64,000 nt of DNA from Burkholderiales bacterium (GTDB lineage Bacteria; Pseudomonadota; Gammaproteobacteria; Burkholderiales; SG8-39), in NCBI GenBank assembly GCA_027493935.1, contig JAOSJV010000001.1:496001-560000 (forward strand), in the 5' to 3' direction. Under the pieces are notes generated by a model. That model had not been told where the DNA came from, did not search any database, and was given only the letters and a program-made list of their open reading frames with translations. How positions within the stretch are numbered: the first letter of the stretch is position 1; each line of letters begins with the position of its first letter. Of this stretch, positions 39,134-47,932 are shown one piece after another. The position numbers and the translations under genes were made by a program.

Positions 39134-41824
39134 ATGTCTGCGAAAGACTCGAGCCCGCTCTACCGGCCGCAGGACAAGGTGCCGCTGCCGCCGGCGAACG
39201 CCGAGGTGTTCACCACGTGCTGCGACTACTGCGTGGTCGCCTGCGGCATGAAGGTCTACCGCTGGCCGGCGGGCGGCCCGCACGGTGGGCCGAAGAAGAG
39301 CCAGAACGCGTTGAAGAAGGACTATCCGCTGCCGCCGCTCGCCGGCGGCTGGATCGGCCCCAACCAGGTCACCCAAGCGACCTACCGCGGCAAGCTCTAC
39401 AACATCGCCGTGGTCGCCGATCCGGACGCGAAGGCGGTGAACATCGGCGGAACGCACAGCATCCGCGGCGGCTGCATCGCGCAGAAGGTGTACAACCCGC
39501 GCTCGCCGACGCGCGACCGCCTGCAAAACCCGATGGTGCGGGTGAACGACATCCTGATGCCGGTGAGCTGGGACTTCGCGCTCGACATCGCGGCAGAGGT
39601 CTCGAAGCACGTCCTCGCCAATCACGGCGAGGATGCCTGGGCGATGAAGTACTACAGCTACCAGTTCTTCGAGAACACCTACGCGGCCACCAAGCTCGCG
39701 CTGAAGAGCATCGGCACCCCTGCCATCGCCGAACACGATCATCCGTCCCGGGTGGACGCGGCGCCGGGCTGGACCGACATCGGCTACGACATCTTCGGCG
39801 CCGCCTACGAGGACTTCGCCCTCGCCGACTGCATCCTCCTCTCGGGCACCGACCCGTACGAGAGCAAGACCACGCTCTGGGAGCACTGGTTCCTGGAGGG
39901 GGTGAACGCGCACAAGACGAAGCTCATCTTCGTCAACCCGCGCCGCACGACCGGCGTCGCCTACGCCGAGAAGAACGGCGGCCTGCACCTCGACGTCTAT
40001 CCGGGCTCCGACACCCCGGTGCACATGGCGATCATGCGGGTGATCCTCGAGAACGGCTGGGAGGACGGGGAATTCATCAAGAACTGGACCAACAACTTCT
40101 GGGAGACCGACTCGGGCTTCGGCCGCGGCACGCGCAACACACCGTGGCAATGGCGCACCACCTGGGGCATGTTCCAGACGAACGGGTTCGAGGACTGGAA
40201 GAAGTGGCTGCTCTCGCAGGAGGAGTCGAAGCCCGAGGTCGCCGCGCGAATCGCCGGTATCGATCCGAAGAAGATCGTGCTCGCCGCGGAGATGTTGGCC
40301 AAGCCCAAGCCGAACGGCGAGCGGATCAAGACCACGATCTGCATGGAGAAGGGCAACTACTGGTCCAACAACTATCTCAACACGGTCTCGATCGGCGATC
40401 TCGGCGTGATCCTCGGCTGCGGCGGAAGACCCGGCCAGGCCATCACGCGGCTCGGCGGGCACCAGCGCGGCGGCTCGAGCGCGGCGCCCTACCCGATGAT
40501 GAAGTCGCCCTACAAGGTGCCCGGCCGGCGGCGTCTGGAGATCGATCTCGACCGCTGGGTGGAATCCGGCCACGTGCGCTACGCGCAGGTGATCGGCACC
40601 ACCTGGATCCAGTCCATGGCCGGCTCCTCGGCGCTGCAGGACGCCTTCAAGCGCTACACCAAGCTCAATGCGCACCAGGTGCGCACGCTCGACAAGAACG
40701 GGATCGTCGAGACGCTGAAGAAGCGCGTGGACAGCGGCGGCATGGTGGTGGTGAACCAGGAAATCTACCTGCGCGACCCGATCGGCGCCCAGTACGCCGA
40801 CATCGTGCTGCCGGCGGCCACCTGGGGCGAAGAGGACTTCGTGCGCGCGAACGGCGAGCGCCGCGTGCGCCTGTACTCGAAGTTCTACGATGCCCCCGGC
40901 GAGGCGCTGCCCGACTGGAAGATCATCGCGCTGCTCGCGCAGAAGATGGGCTTCGAAGGCTACGATTGGAAGGACTCGAACGAGGTGTTCGAGGAGTCGT
41001 GCCGCTTCTCGCGCGGCTCGCGCATCGACCACAACGCGATCCGCGTCATCGCCCGGCGCAAGGGCATGCGCGCGCACGACTTGCTGCGCACCTACGGCAC
41101 GACGGGCTTGCAGGCGCCGCTCCTCATCGACGGCGAGCGGATCGTGGAGACCAAGCGCCTGCACGACTACCAGCGCAAGGACATCCCCGACACCGGCCCG
41201 GAGGGCATGACGATCCACAACAAGCGCCTGCTCGCATTCAACTCACATACCGGGAAACTCAACCTGTTGAAGTCCCCCTGGCGCCACTGGGCGGACTTCT
41301 ACGGGTTCATGCAGCCGAAGGGCGAAGAGCTGTGGGTCACGAGCGGGCGCATCAACGAGCTCTGGCAGTCGGGTTTCGACGACGAGCGGCGCCCGTACGT
41401 GCGCCAGCGCTGGCCGGCGAACTTCCTCGAAATCCATCCCGAGGACGCTAAGGCGCGCGGCATCGAATCGGGCGATTGGGTCGCGGTCGAGTCCGATCGC
41501 GTGCCGGTGCAGACCGGCATGAACCTCGGCGTCAAGGACGGGGAGCTGTGGTTCGACGGGCTGATGAAGCGCGGCCATATCAAGCTCGCCTCGGGGCAGT
41601 TCACCGCGGTGGCGGTCGTCACGCCCGCGATCAAGCAGGGCGTGACCTTCACGAACTTCCTCGAGATGAACTCGCCGGCGAACTCGATCGTGCCGCGCGT
41701 GCCCGATCCGATCACGCAGAACTACCGCTTCAAGCTCGCGCGCGCGAGCGTGCGCCGCATCGGCGAGTCGCCGTACAAGCGCGAGTTCGCCCGCATGTCC
41801 TTCAAGCGCAGGGACCTCGTCTGA
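39134..41824 (+). CDS. idrA: Molybdopterin oxidoreductase catalytic subunit, AioA/IdrA family (probable iodate reductase)
   Basis: A DMSO-reductase-superfamily enzyme of 896 residues, exported with the Rieske subunit. The [3Fe-4S] ligands are C-x2-C-x3-C in CCDYCVVACGMKVY, as in AioA. Later landmarks are AYEDFALADCILLSGTDPYES, the pterin-contact RLGGHQRGG, and NGERRVRLYSKFYDAPG. Of the four A. faecalis AioA substrate-pocket residues (His195, Glu203, Arg419, His423), the equivalents appear as His201, Ala209, Arg439 and His443, so the Glu is missing. Two adjacent dihaem peroxidases match idrABP1P2 of iodate-respiring bacteria, not arsenite oxidase loci. Substrate assignment remains inference; an unknown oxyanion is possible. 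Confidence 0.78.
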   Translation: MSAKDSSPLYRPQDKVPLPPANAEVFTTCCDYCVVACGMKVYRWPAGGPHGGPKKSQNALKKDYPLPPLAGGWIGPNQVTQATYRGKLYNIAVVADPDAKAVNIGGTHSIRGGCIAQKVYNPRSPTRDRLQNPMVRVNDILMPVSWDFALDIAAEVSKHVLANHGEDAWAMKYYSYQFFENTYAATKLALKSIGTPAIAEHDHPSRVDAAPGWTDIGYDIFGAAYEDFALADCILLSGTDPYESKTTLWEHWFLEGVNAHKTKLIFVNPRRTTGVAYAEKNGGLHLDVYPGSDTPVHMAIMRVILENGWEDGEFIKNWTNNFWETDSGFGRGTRNTPWQWRTTWGMFQTNGFEDWKKWLLSQEESKPEVAARIAGIDPKKIVLAAEMLAKPKPNGERIKTTICMEKGNYWSNNYLNTVSIGDLGVILGCGGRPGQAITRLGGHQRGGSSAAPYPMMKSPYKVPGRRRLEIDLDRWVESGHVRYAQVIGTTWIQSMAGSSALQDAFKRYTKLNAHQVRTLDKNGIVETLKKRVDSGGMVVVNQEIYLRDPIGAQYADIVLPAATWGEEDFVRANGERRVRLYSKFYDAPGEALPDWKIIALLAQKMGFEGYDWKDSNEVFEESCRFSRGSRIDHNAIRVIARRKGMRAHDLLRTYGTTGLQAPLLIDGERIVETKRLHDYQRKDIPDTGPEGMTIHNKRLLAFNSHTGKLNLLKSPWRHWADFYGFMQPKGEELWVTSGRINELWQSGFDDERRPYVRQRWPANFLEIHPEDAKARGIESGDWVAVESDRVPVQTGMNLGVKDGELWFDGLMKRGHIKLASGQFTAVAVVTPAIKQGVTFTNFLEMNSPANSIVPRVPDPITQNYRFKLARASVRRIGESPYKREFARMSFKRRDLV

Positions 41825-41875
41825 GCCGCGCAGGGCGATGCGGCGGGGCGGAGCGGACTCCGAGGGGGACGGGCG

Positions 41876-43837
41876 GTGAGGCTCGCGGCGGAGGTACAGC
41901 CCGGCGCCGGCCGCGGCGCGGCGCCGGGCGACCGTGCGACGGTGCTCGGCGCGCTGCGGAACGCGGCGGCCGGTGCCGACGAGGTGTCGCGCTGCCACGC
42001 GGTGCGGGCGCTGGCCCGCATCGACGCGCGCGATGCGGGCTCGATCGACGTGCTGCTCGGCGCGCTCGGGGACCCGGATCCGGACGTGCGCATCGACGCG
42101 GTCGCGGCCGTCGGCCGGCTCGGCCTCGCCGCGGCCGTTGCGCCGCTCGTCGAGATGCTGGAGGCCGATCCCGCGGGCGCGGTGCGCGCCGAGGCCGCAC
42201 GCGCGCTCGGACACATCGCGGCGCACGGCGCGTCGGAGCGTGCGCTCGATGCGCTGATCCGCTGCTTCCTGGCCGAAGGCTATCCCGACGCCGACGACCC
42301 GGCCGGCGAGGGCGGCCACTGGCTCGAAGTGCACAGCCGGACGCTGGAAGCGCTCGGCGCGATCGGCGACGCGCGCGCCGCCGCGCCGATCATCGAGATG
42401 CTCGAGCACGGCGATTGCGAGGACTTCGAGGAGAGCGCCTACCGCGTGCTCGCGCGGCTCGACGCGGCGCAGGCGGAGCAGTACCTCGTGCGGCAGCTTC
42501 GCGCGGGCGGACGCCTCGCGCGCCGCCGCGCGGCCCGCGCGCTCGCCGGCGCGCGCGGCGGGCTCGCGGAGCGGCTGGTGCAGCCGCTGCTCGAGGCGTT
42601 CCTCGATGCCGATCCGGCGGTCCGCATCGAGGCGGCGCGCGCGCTTGCCGCGGGCGGCGCGCCCGGCGCGCACGTGCCGCTCACGCTGCTGCTCGGCGAT
42701 GCCCAGGCGCAGGTGCGCGGCGAGGTTGCGCGCCTGCTCGGCAGGGCGCGCGGCGCCTCGGCGCTCGATCGGCTGCACGCCCTGCTCGCCGATCCGGATG
42801 CGGGGGTCCGGCGAGCGGTCGCAGCGGTGCTCGGCGAGATCGCGGACGAGCGCTCCGCGGCGGCGTTCGGCATGCTGCTCGACGCCGAGGATGCATTGCT
42901 GCGCCAGGAAGCGATCCGCGCGCTCGGCGCGATCGGCCGGCCGGGCTTCGAGGACAAGCTCGCCGCCGTGCTTCGCGACACCGACAGTCATCACGCCTTG
43001 CGGGGCGAGGCCGCACGGGCGCTCGGCCGCCTGCTGCGGCAAGGCGCGCGCGACCCGGCGTCGATCGAGCTGCTCGCACGCTACGCGGAGGACCACGACG
43101 AAAGCGTCGCGCAGGCCGCCCTCGCCGCCCTCGCCGAGGCCGGTGCGGACGGCGTCGCCGGCCGGCTCGCCGAGATCGTGGTGTCCACGGGTGCCGCGCC
43201 CGCGCTGCGACGGCTCGCAGCGCGGCTGCTCGGGGATCGCGGCGCGCTAGACGAACGCGGCACGGAGTCGCTGCGCGCGGCGTGCGGCGCGCAGGACGCG
43301 GCGCTGCGCCGCGAGGCGCTCCTCGCGCTGGGCCGGGCCGGCGGTCCCCGCGCGGCGGCGTTCCTCGTCCCGGGCCTGCGAGACGAATCGGCTTCGGTGC
43401 GGCTCGCCGCGCTCGAGGCGCTCGGCTGCCAGCCTCCGGCGCACGACCTCGGCGAGAGGCTTGCCGCACTGTGCGACGATCCGGATGCCGGCGTGCGCGG
43501 CGCCGCGCTGCGGGCGCTCGCCGAGGCGCACGGCGCCGCCGCCACGCCGCGGCTGTGCCGCGCGCTCGCCGACGAGAGCCCGCACGTGTGCCGTGCCGCG
43601 CTGCGGCTGCTCGCCGCGCGCGGCCTTCCGCCGGAGTGCCGCGCGGCGGTGGTCGAGACGATGTTCCGCTTCGCCGGCGCGCTGCGCGAGGAGGCCGCCG
43701 CCGCGCTGCGGCGCGCGGGCGACGGGCGCGCCAGCGCGGCGCTGCTCGCCGTGCTCGCCGACCCGGGCCGCGAGGAGCGGCACTGGATCGCGCTCGACGC
43801 GCTCGGTGCGCTGCACGCCGTGGAGGCCATGCAATGA
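41876..43837 (+). CDS. HEAT-repeat protein
   Basis: A cytoplasmic alpha-solenoid of 653 residues, without signal peptide or membrane helix. It is built of about 18-20 PBS-lyase/HEAT-like repeats, for example ALGDPDPDVRIDAVAAVGRL, LADPDAGVRRAVAAVLGEIA and LRDESASVRLAALEALGCQP. Such scaffolds bind protein partners. One known group is the E/F-type lyases that attach bilins, and others serve assembly of electron-transfer complexes. It starts at GTG 41876, 51 bases after the molybdoenzyme gene. Its stop overlaps the next gene (ATGA), so coupling with the bd-like subunit suggests an assembly role. No enzymatic residues were recognised. Confidence 0.75.
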   Translation: MRLAAEVQPGAGRGAAPGDRATVLGALRNAAAGADEVSRCHAVRALARIDARDAGSIDVLLGALGDPDPDVRIDAVAAVGRLGLAAAVAPLVEMLEADPAGAVRAEAARALGHIAAHGASERALDALIRCFLAEGYPDADDPAGEGGHWLEVHSRTLEALGAIGDARAAAPIIEMLEHGDCEDFEESAYRVLARLDAAQAEQYLVRQLRAGGRLARRRAARALAGARGGLAERLVQPLLEAFLDADPAVRIEAARALAAGGAPGAHVPLTLLLGDAQAQVRGEVARLLGRARGASALDRLHALLADPDAGVRRAVAAVLGEIADERSAAAFGMLLDAEDALLRQEAIRALGAIGRPGFEDKLAAVLRDTDSHHALRGEAARALGRLLRQGARDPASIELLARYAEDHDESVAQAALAALAEAGADGVAGRLAEIVVSTGAAPALRRLAARLLGDRGALDERGTESLRAACGAQDAALRREALLALGRAGGPRAAAFLVPGLRDESASVRLAALEALGCQPPAHDLGERLAALCDDPDAGVRGAALRALAEAHGAAATPRLCRALADESPHVCRAALRLLAARGLPPECRAAVVETMFRFAGALREEAAAALRRAGDGRASAALLAVLADPGREERHWIALDALGALHAVEAMQ

Positions 43838-45990
43838 TCCCGACTCCGCGTCTCGGCGCGCTGCGCTGGCTGCCGGCCGTGCTCGCCTGCATGCTGCTCG
43901 GCGCCGGCGCGGCGTGGGCGCTCGAACCGAACGAGTACCGCCAGCTCCTCGGCCTCGACTCGCGCCGGCTCATCTGGTTCCTCGCCCAGGTGAAGCTCTT
44001 CTTCGCCGCGTTCGTGCTCGGCGTGCCGCTGTTCGCGGTGACGATCGAGTACATCGGCTGGCGCACGAACGACGCGAAGTACGACAAGCTCGCCTACGAG
44101 TTCACGAGCCTCTTGAGCGTCGCCTACGCCACCACCGCGGCGCTCGGCGGGCTGTTCGCGTTCGCGCTCTACGGCCTGTATCCCACCTTCATGGGGTACA
44201 TGACCGGCATATTCCGCGACGTGATGTTCCTTTACGCGCTGCTCTTCTTCGCCGAGACCTTCACGCTCTACCTCTACTACTACGGCTGGAACTGGCTTGG
44301 CGGCCGCACGCCCTTCAGCCTGGCCGTCCAGCGCCTGTTCAAGGGCCTCGGCATCGCCGTCCTCGCGCTCACCGTGCTGTTCCTCGCCGGCGGCTTCGGT
44401 CCGCCGATGCGCGGCGACACGCGCTGGTTCATGGCGCTGCTCTACCTGCTTCCGGTGGCCGCGGGCCTGTTCATCATCCGCGACGCCAAGGGCGTGCACA
44501 TCTTCATCGGCATCCTGCTCAACGTCGCCGGCACCGCGATCATGCAGGTGGCCAACAGCTGGGCCGGCTTCATGATGAGCCCGCAGGGCGTGGACAAGGA
44601 GGGCGTGCTCACCGGCACGGTCTGGCAGGCCTTCGAGAACGTGCTCGCCACTCCGATCGCGGTGCACCGCATGCTCGGCAACATGGCCTTCGGCGGCCTC
44701 ATCGCCGGCGCCTACGCCGCGGTGAAGTTCATCGGCGCGAAGACCGAGGACGAGAAGGCGCACTACGACTGGATGGGCTACGTCGCCAACTTCATCGCCA
44801 TCAGCGCGCTCATCCCGCTGCCGTTCGCCGGCTACTACCTCGGGCGCGAGGTATATTCGTTCAGCGCCGTGATGGGCAACAACATGATGGGCGGCGACTT
44901 CTCCTGGACCTTCATCATCCAGGCGGTGCTGGTGGGCTCGCTGTTCATCCTCAGCAACTACTACCTGTGGACCGGGATGACGCGCATCCCCGGCGCCGAG
45001 CGCTACTACGGCTACATCAAGTACATCCTCGGCGCGCTCGTCGTCTCGTTCGCCATCTGGCTCACGCCGCACAACCTGCCGCTCACCGGCACGGAGGTCG
45101 GGCAGATGGGCGGGAGCCAATACCATCCGACGCTCAAGTTCATGGGACTGATGCCGGCGAAGAACGCGGTCATCAACCTCATCATCCTCTCGACCTTCTT
45201 CAGCTTCCTGCTGTACCGGCGCGGCAACAAGCTCGACGCGGTGGCGATCAGCGCGCAGGGCTGGCTAGCGCGCGGGGTGATCCTCGCCGCGGCGGCGGTG
45301 TCGCTCTACATCGTCGGCCAGTACGCGCTCTCGCTGTTCCTGCTGGAACCCAAGGCGCTCGACCTGCCGGCCGACCGCGCCGGCTACTTCCGCGTGCTCG
45401 CGTGGCTGCTCGTGGCGCACTGCGCGGCGGCGGTCGCGGCGGCTGCGCTCGCGCTCGCCGATCGCGGCAAGCTCGCGCAGAACCTGTTCATGGCGGTGAC
45501 CGCCTTCAACGTGACGCTGTTCCTCGGCGTGTACGGCTTCGTCGTCATGGAGAAGGCCTCGCCGTTCCTGCGCAACATCGCGGTCGCCCAGTTCCTCATG
45601 ATCATCGCCTGCCTGGTGCTGGTCACCGCGATCGACGTGTTCCTGTTCCGCGGCGCGCGCGAGGTGGGGCGTCTGCAGTGGGGCCGCATCCCGGTGCGCA
45701 GCCAGTACGCGCTGCTCGCGCTCTCCTTCGTCATCACCATGAACATGGGTCTGATGGGGTTCATCCGCTCGGGGCTGCGCGGCGACTGGCACATCGTCGG
45801 GGTGATGCGCGACACCTCGCCGTGGTCGTTCACGCCGAGCAACTTCACCATGACGCAGATGGTGAGCCTGTCGGTGCTCGTCTTCATGGTGAGCATCGCG
45901 TTCATGTTCTGGCTGGGCGGCATCATGGCGAAGCACAAGAGCCCGCCGGCCGAAGCGCCGGCGCCGCGGGAGGAGCCGACCCGTGCGTAG
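43834..45990 (+). CDS. Divergent cytochrome bd subunit I-like membrane protein, module 1
   Basis: A 718-residue polytopic protein (signal-like N-terminus and roughly 14 or more helices), longer than normal CydA. Homology to CydA is clear in the first half: FVLGVPLFAVTIEYIG, FFAETFTLYLYYYGWNWLGG with Glu141 (CydA Glu107 region), and IAVHRMLGNMAFGGLIAGAY with His278 (CydA His186, haem b558 ligand). At the CydA His19 position (high-spin haem ligand) it has Lys54 (AQVKLFFA), and the GRQPW motif is absent. It is therefore unlikely to be a standard quinol oxidase. Companion genes encode c-type cytochromes, so quinol- or haem-linked electron transfer to cytochrome c is inferred. Confidence 0.75.
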   Translation: MIPTPRLGALRWLPAVLACMLLGAGAAWALEPNEYRQLLGLDSRRLIWFLAQVKLFFAAFVLGVPLFAVTIEYIGWRTNDAKYDKLAYEFTSLLSVAYATTAALGGLFAFALYGLYPTFMGYMTGIFRDVMFLYALLFFAETFTLYLYYYGWNWLGGRTPFSLAVQRLFKGLGIAVLALTVLFLAGGFGPPMRGDTRWFMALLYLLPVAAGLFIIRDAKGVHIFIGILLNVAGTAIMQVANSWAGFMMSPQGVDKEGVLTGTVWQAFENVLATPIAVHRMLGNMAFGGLIAGAYAAVKFIGAKTEDEKAHYDWMGYVANFIAISALIPLPFAGYYLGREVYSFSAVMGNNMMGGDFSWTFIIQAVLVGSLFILSNYYLWTGMTRIPGAERYYGYIKYILGALVVSFAIWLTPHNLPLTGTEVGQMGGSQYHPTLKFMGLMPAKNAVINLIILSTFFSFLLYRRGNKLDAVAISAQGWLARGVILAAAAVSLYIVGQYALSLFLLEPKALDLPADRAGYFRVLAWLLVAHCAAAVAAAALALADRGKLAQNLFMAVTAFNVTLFLGVYGFVVMEKASPFLRNIAVAQFLMIIACLVLVTAIDVFLFRGAREVGRLQWGRIPVRSQYALLALSFVITMNMGLMGFIRSGLRGDWHIVGVMRDTSPWSFTPSNFTMTQMVSLSVLVFMVSIAFMFWLGGIMAKHKSPPAEAPAPREEPTRA

Positions 45991-46955
45991 CGCCGTCGGC
46001 AGGGTGTTCGTCTTCCTGCTCCTGATCCTCGGCACCTTTCTCTGGATCGGGCAGGCGGTGACCGCGCTCACCGGCGGCGAGAAGGCCGCCGCCGGCGCGG
46101 TGGAGGTCTCCCCGGAAGGCGGCGAGACGATCTTCTGGGGCAAGGGGCGCTGCTTCACCTGCCACAGCGTGGGCGACCGGGGCAGCGCCGTGCGCGGCCC
46201 GAACCAGGGCGTCTTCGGCGAGAAGTTTCCGCTGCCGATCGGCGCGCGCGCCGAGGAGCGCGCGAAGGAGCGCTCGACCAAGACCGGCCAGAACTACGTC
46301 GCGCTCGACTACCTCGTCGAAAGTGTCGCCGATCCGGGCGCCTACGTCGTGGAGGGCTACAAGAACGAGATGGCGATCGTGTACGCGCCGCCGATCGCGC
46401 TCGAGTTGAAGGAGATCAAGGCGGTGCTCGCCTATCTCCAGAGCCAGGGCGGCGAGGTGGACCTCGAGGCGATCGAGAAGCCGAGCGAGGTCTCGCAGAA
46501 GTACTACGCCAAGATGGCCGCGGCGGGCCGCCGCGGGCGGCGGTGATCCGAGTGCGGGCGCCGAAGTGTACGCGGCGAACTGCGCGAGCTGCCACGCGCT
46601 GAAGGGGCAGGGCGGCGGCATCGGGCCCGAGCTCTCGACGATCGCGCTGAAGGGGGTGAAGTTCATCGAGGACGCGATCCTGCGTCCGGCGAAGTCCATC
46701 ACGCCCGGCTTCGAGACCTGGGCGGTGACCGAGAAGGACGGCCGCAAGACGGTCGGCCTCAAGTCGAAGGACGCCGCGGGCGAAGTCGAGATCACCAAGG
46801 CGACCGGCGAGAAGGTGACGATCGCGAAGGCCGAGATCAAGGAGATCGAGCAGGACAAGGACGCGAGCGTGATGCCGGACAACCTGAACGAGGCGATGAC
46901 CGTGAAGGATCTGCAGGACGTGCTCGCCTACATGATGCTGCAGAAGGGCCAGTGA
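45983..46955 (+). CDS. Membrane-anchored dihaem cytochrome c, module 1 (frameshifted)
   Basis: About 323 residues. One N-terminal helix (VFVFLLLILGTFLWIGQAVT) anchors two cytochrome c domains in the periplasm, with CFTCH at about residue 58 and CASCH at about 199. As sequenced, a TGA at 46544-46546 ends the first domain. The second-domain frame reads GGDPSAGAEVYAANCASCHA across the break, so an indel in the GC run near 46530 is probable. Its ordering and domain layout match 52728-53547 in module 2. It overlaps the bd-like gene by eight bases and the next gene by four. Confidence 0.8.
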
Positions 46956-47930
46956 ACGTGAGCGCGATCGCAGGCACGATCAACCGGTTCTGGACCACCG
47001 TCGCGGCGCTGCTGGCGATCTACGCGATCGTCAAGTGGGGGCATCCCCGCGGCATCGCGTGCGATCACCGGACTGCCCTTCCCGCTGCCGGTGCCCGGGG
47101 CGCTCGTCTTCATCTACATGACGCTCGCGCTGATCGCGCTCGCGATCCTGGTGACCTTCTCCGACCGGCACATGCACGAGTTCGTGCGGCCGGTGAAGCG
47201 CTTCCTGCGCGGCGACTTCGGCCGCGTTCCACGCGCCGCCGTGCTCGCGCTCGTGCCGCTGCTCGCCGGCTGGCAGGTGTGGGACATCACCGCGCCCGAC
47301 GTGGCGGTGCCGGCGGCGCTGCGCATCCAGCACCCGTCGTCGAACTTCCCCAAGAGCTTCGAGACGCTGAAGAATCCGCTCGCCAACCCGCCGGAGGCCG
47401 ACGTGCAGGCGTTCGTCGAGCAGGCGAAAGCCGGCAACGTGGCCTTCATCGCGCAGGTCGAGGCGGACGTGAAGCGCTGGCGCGAGGCGAACGCCGACAG
47501 GCACGGCCTCGAATTCATCGCCACCGCGCCGATGAAAAAGTTCCTCGACGCGCTGAAGGCGGGAACCGTGGATCCCCAGACCGCGAAGGCCGCGCTGGTG
47601 GAGAAGTACCTGTTCGAGGGCCGCGCGCTCTACGCCATGAACTGCCGGGCGTGCCACGGCGACAGCACCGCGGGCGACGGGCCGATGGCCGACGGCTTCA
47701 AGCTGCGCCCGATCAACTTCACCGACAACGGCACGATCGAGACGATCGTCGAGGGCTACACCTTCTGGCGCGTGACGAACGGCGGCCCCGGCCTGCCCAC
47801 CGAGGCGACGCCGTGGGACTCGGCGATGCCGGAGTGGAAACTCTCGCTCACCGAAGAAGAGCGCTGGAAGATCATCCTCGCCGAGTACGACCTCGCCCAG
47901 AAGACCCCGCGCATCCCGGAGAGCCACTGA
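46952..47930 (+). CDS. Three-helix monohaem cytochrome c, module 1 (frameshifted)
   Basis: About 325 residues. Three N-terminal membrane helices (WTTVAALLAIYAIVKWG; VFIYMTLALIALAILVTF; VLALVPLLAGWQVW) precede a periplasmic cytochrome c domain with CRACH and the downstream GPMADGFKLRPINFTDNGTI. The GTG start at 46952 overlaps the preceding stop. One extra G in the run near 47040 shifts the frame; the corrected reading joins VKWG to ITGLPFPLPVPGALVFIYM. It is the paralogue of 53563-54348 and likely contacts the bd-like subunit in the membrane. Confidence 0.78.
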
Positions 47931-47932
47931 AG

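Noticed and set aside
38573..41824. Naming the Rieske/molybdoenzyme pair as arsenite oxidase aioBA
   Set aside because: Gene order B-A fits, but the adjacent dihaem peroxidases and the loss of the Glu203 equivalent fit the iodate reductase family better. No arsenite regulators (aioXSR) or ars genes are seen.
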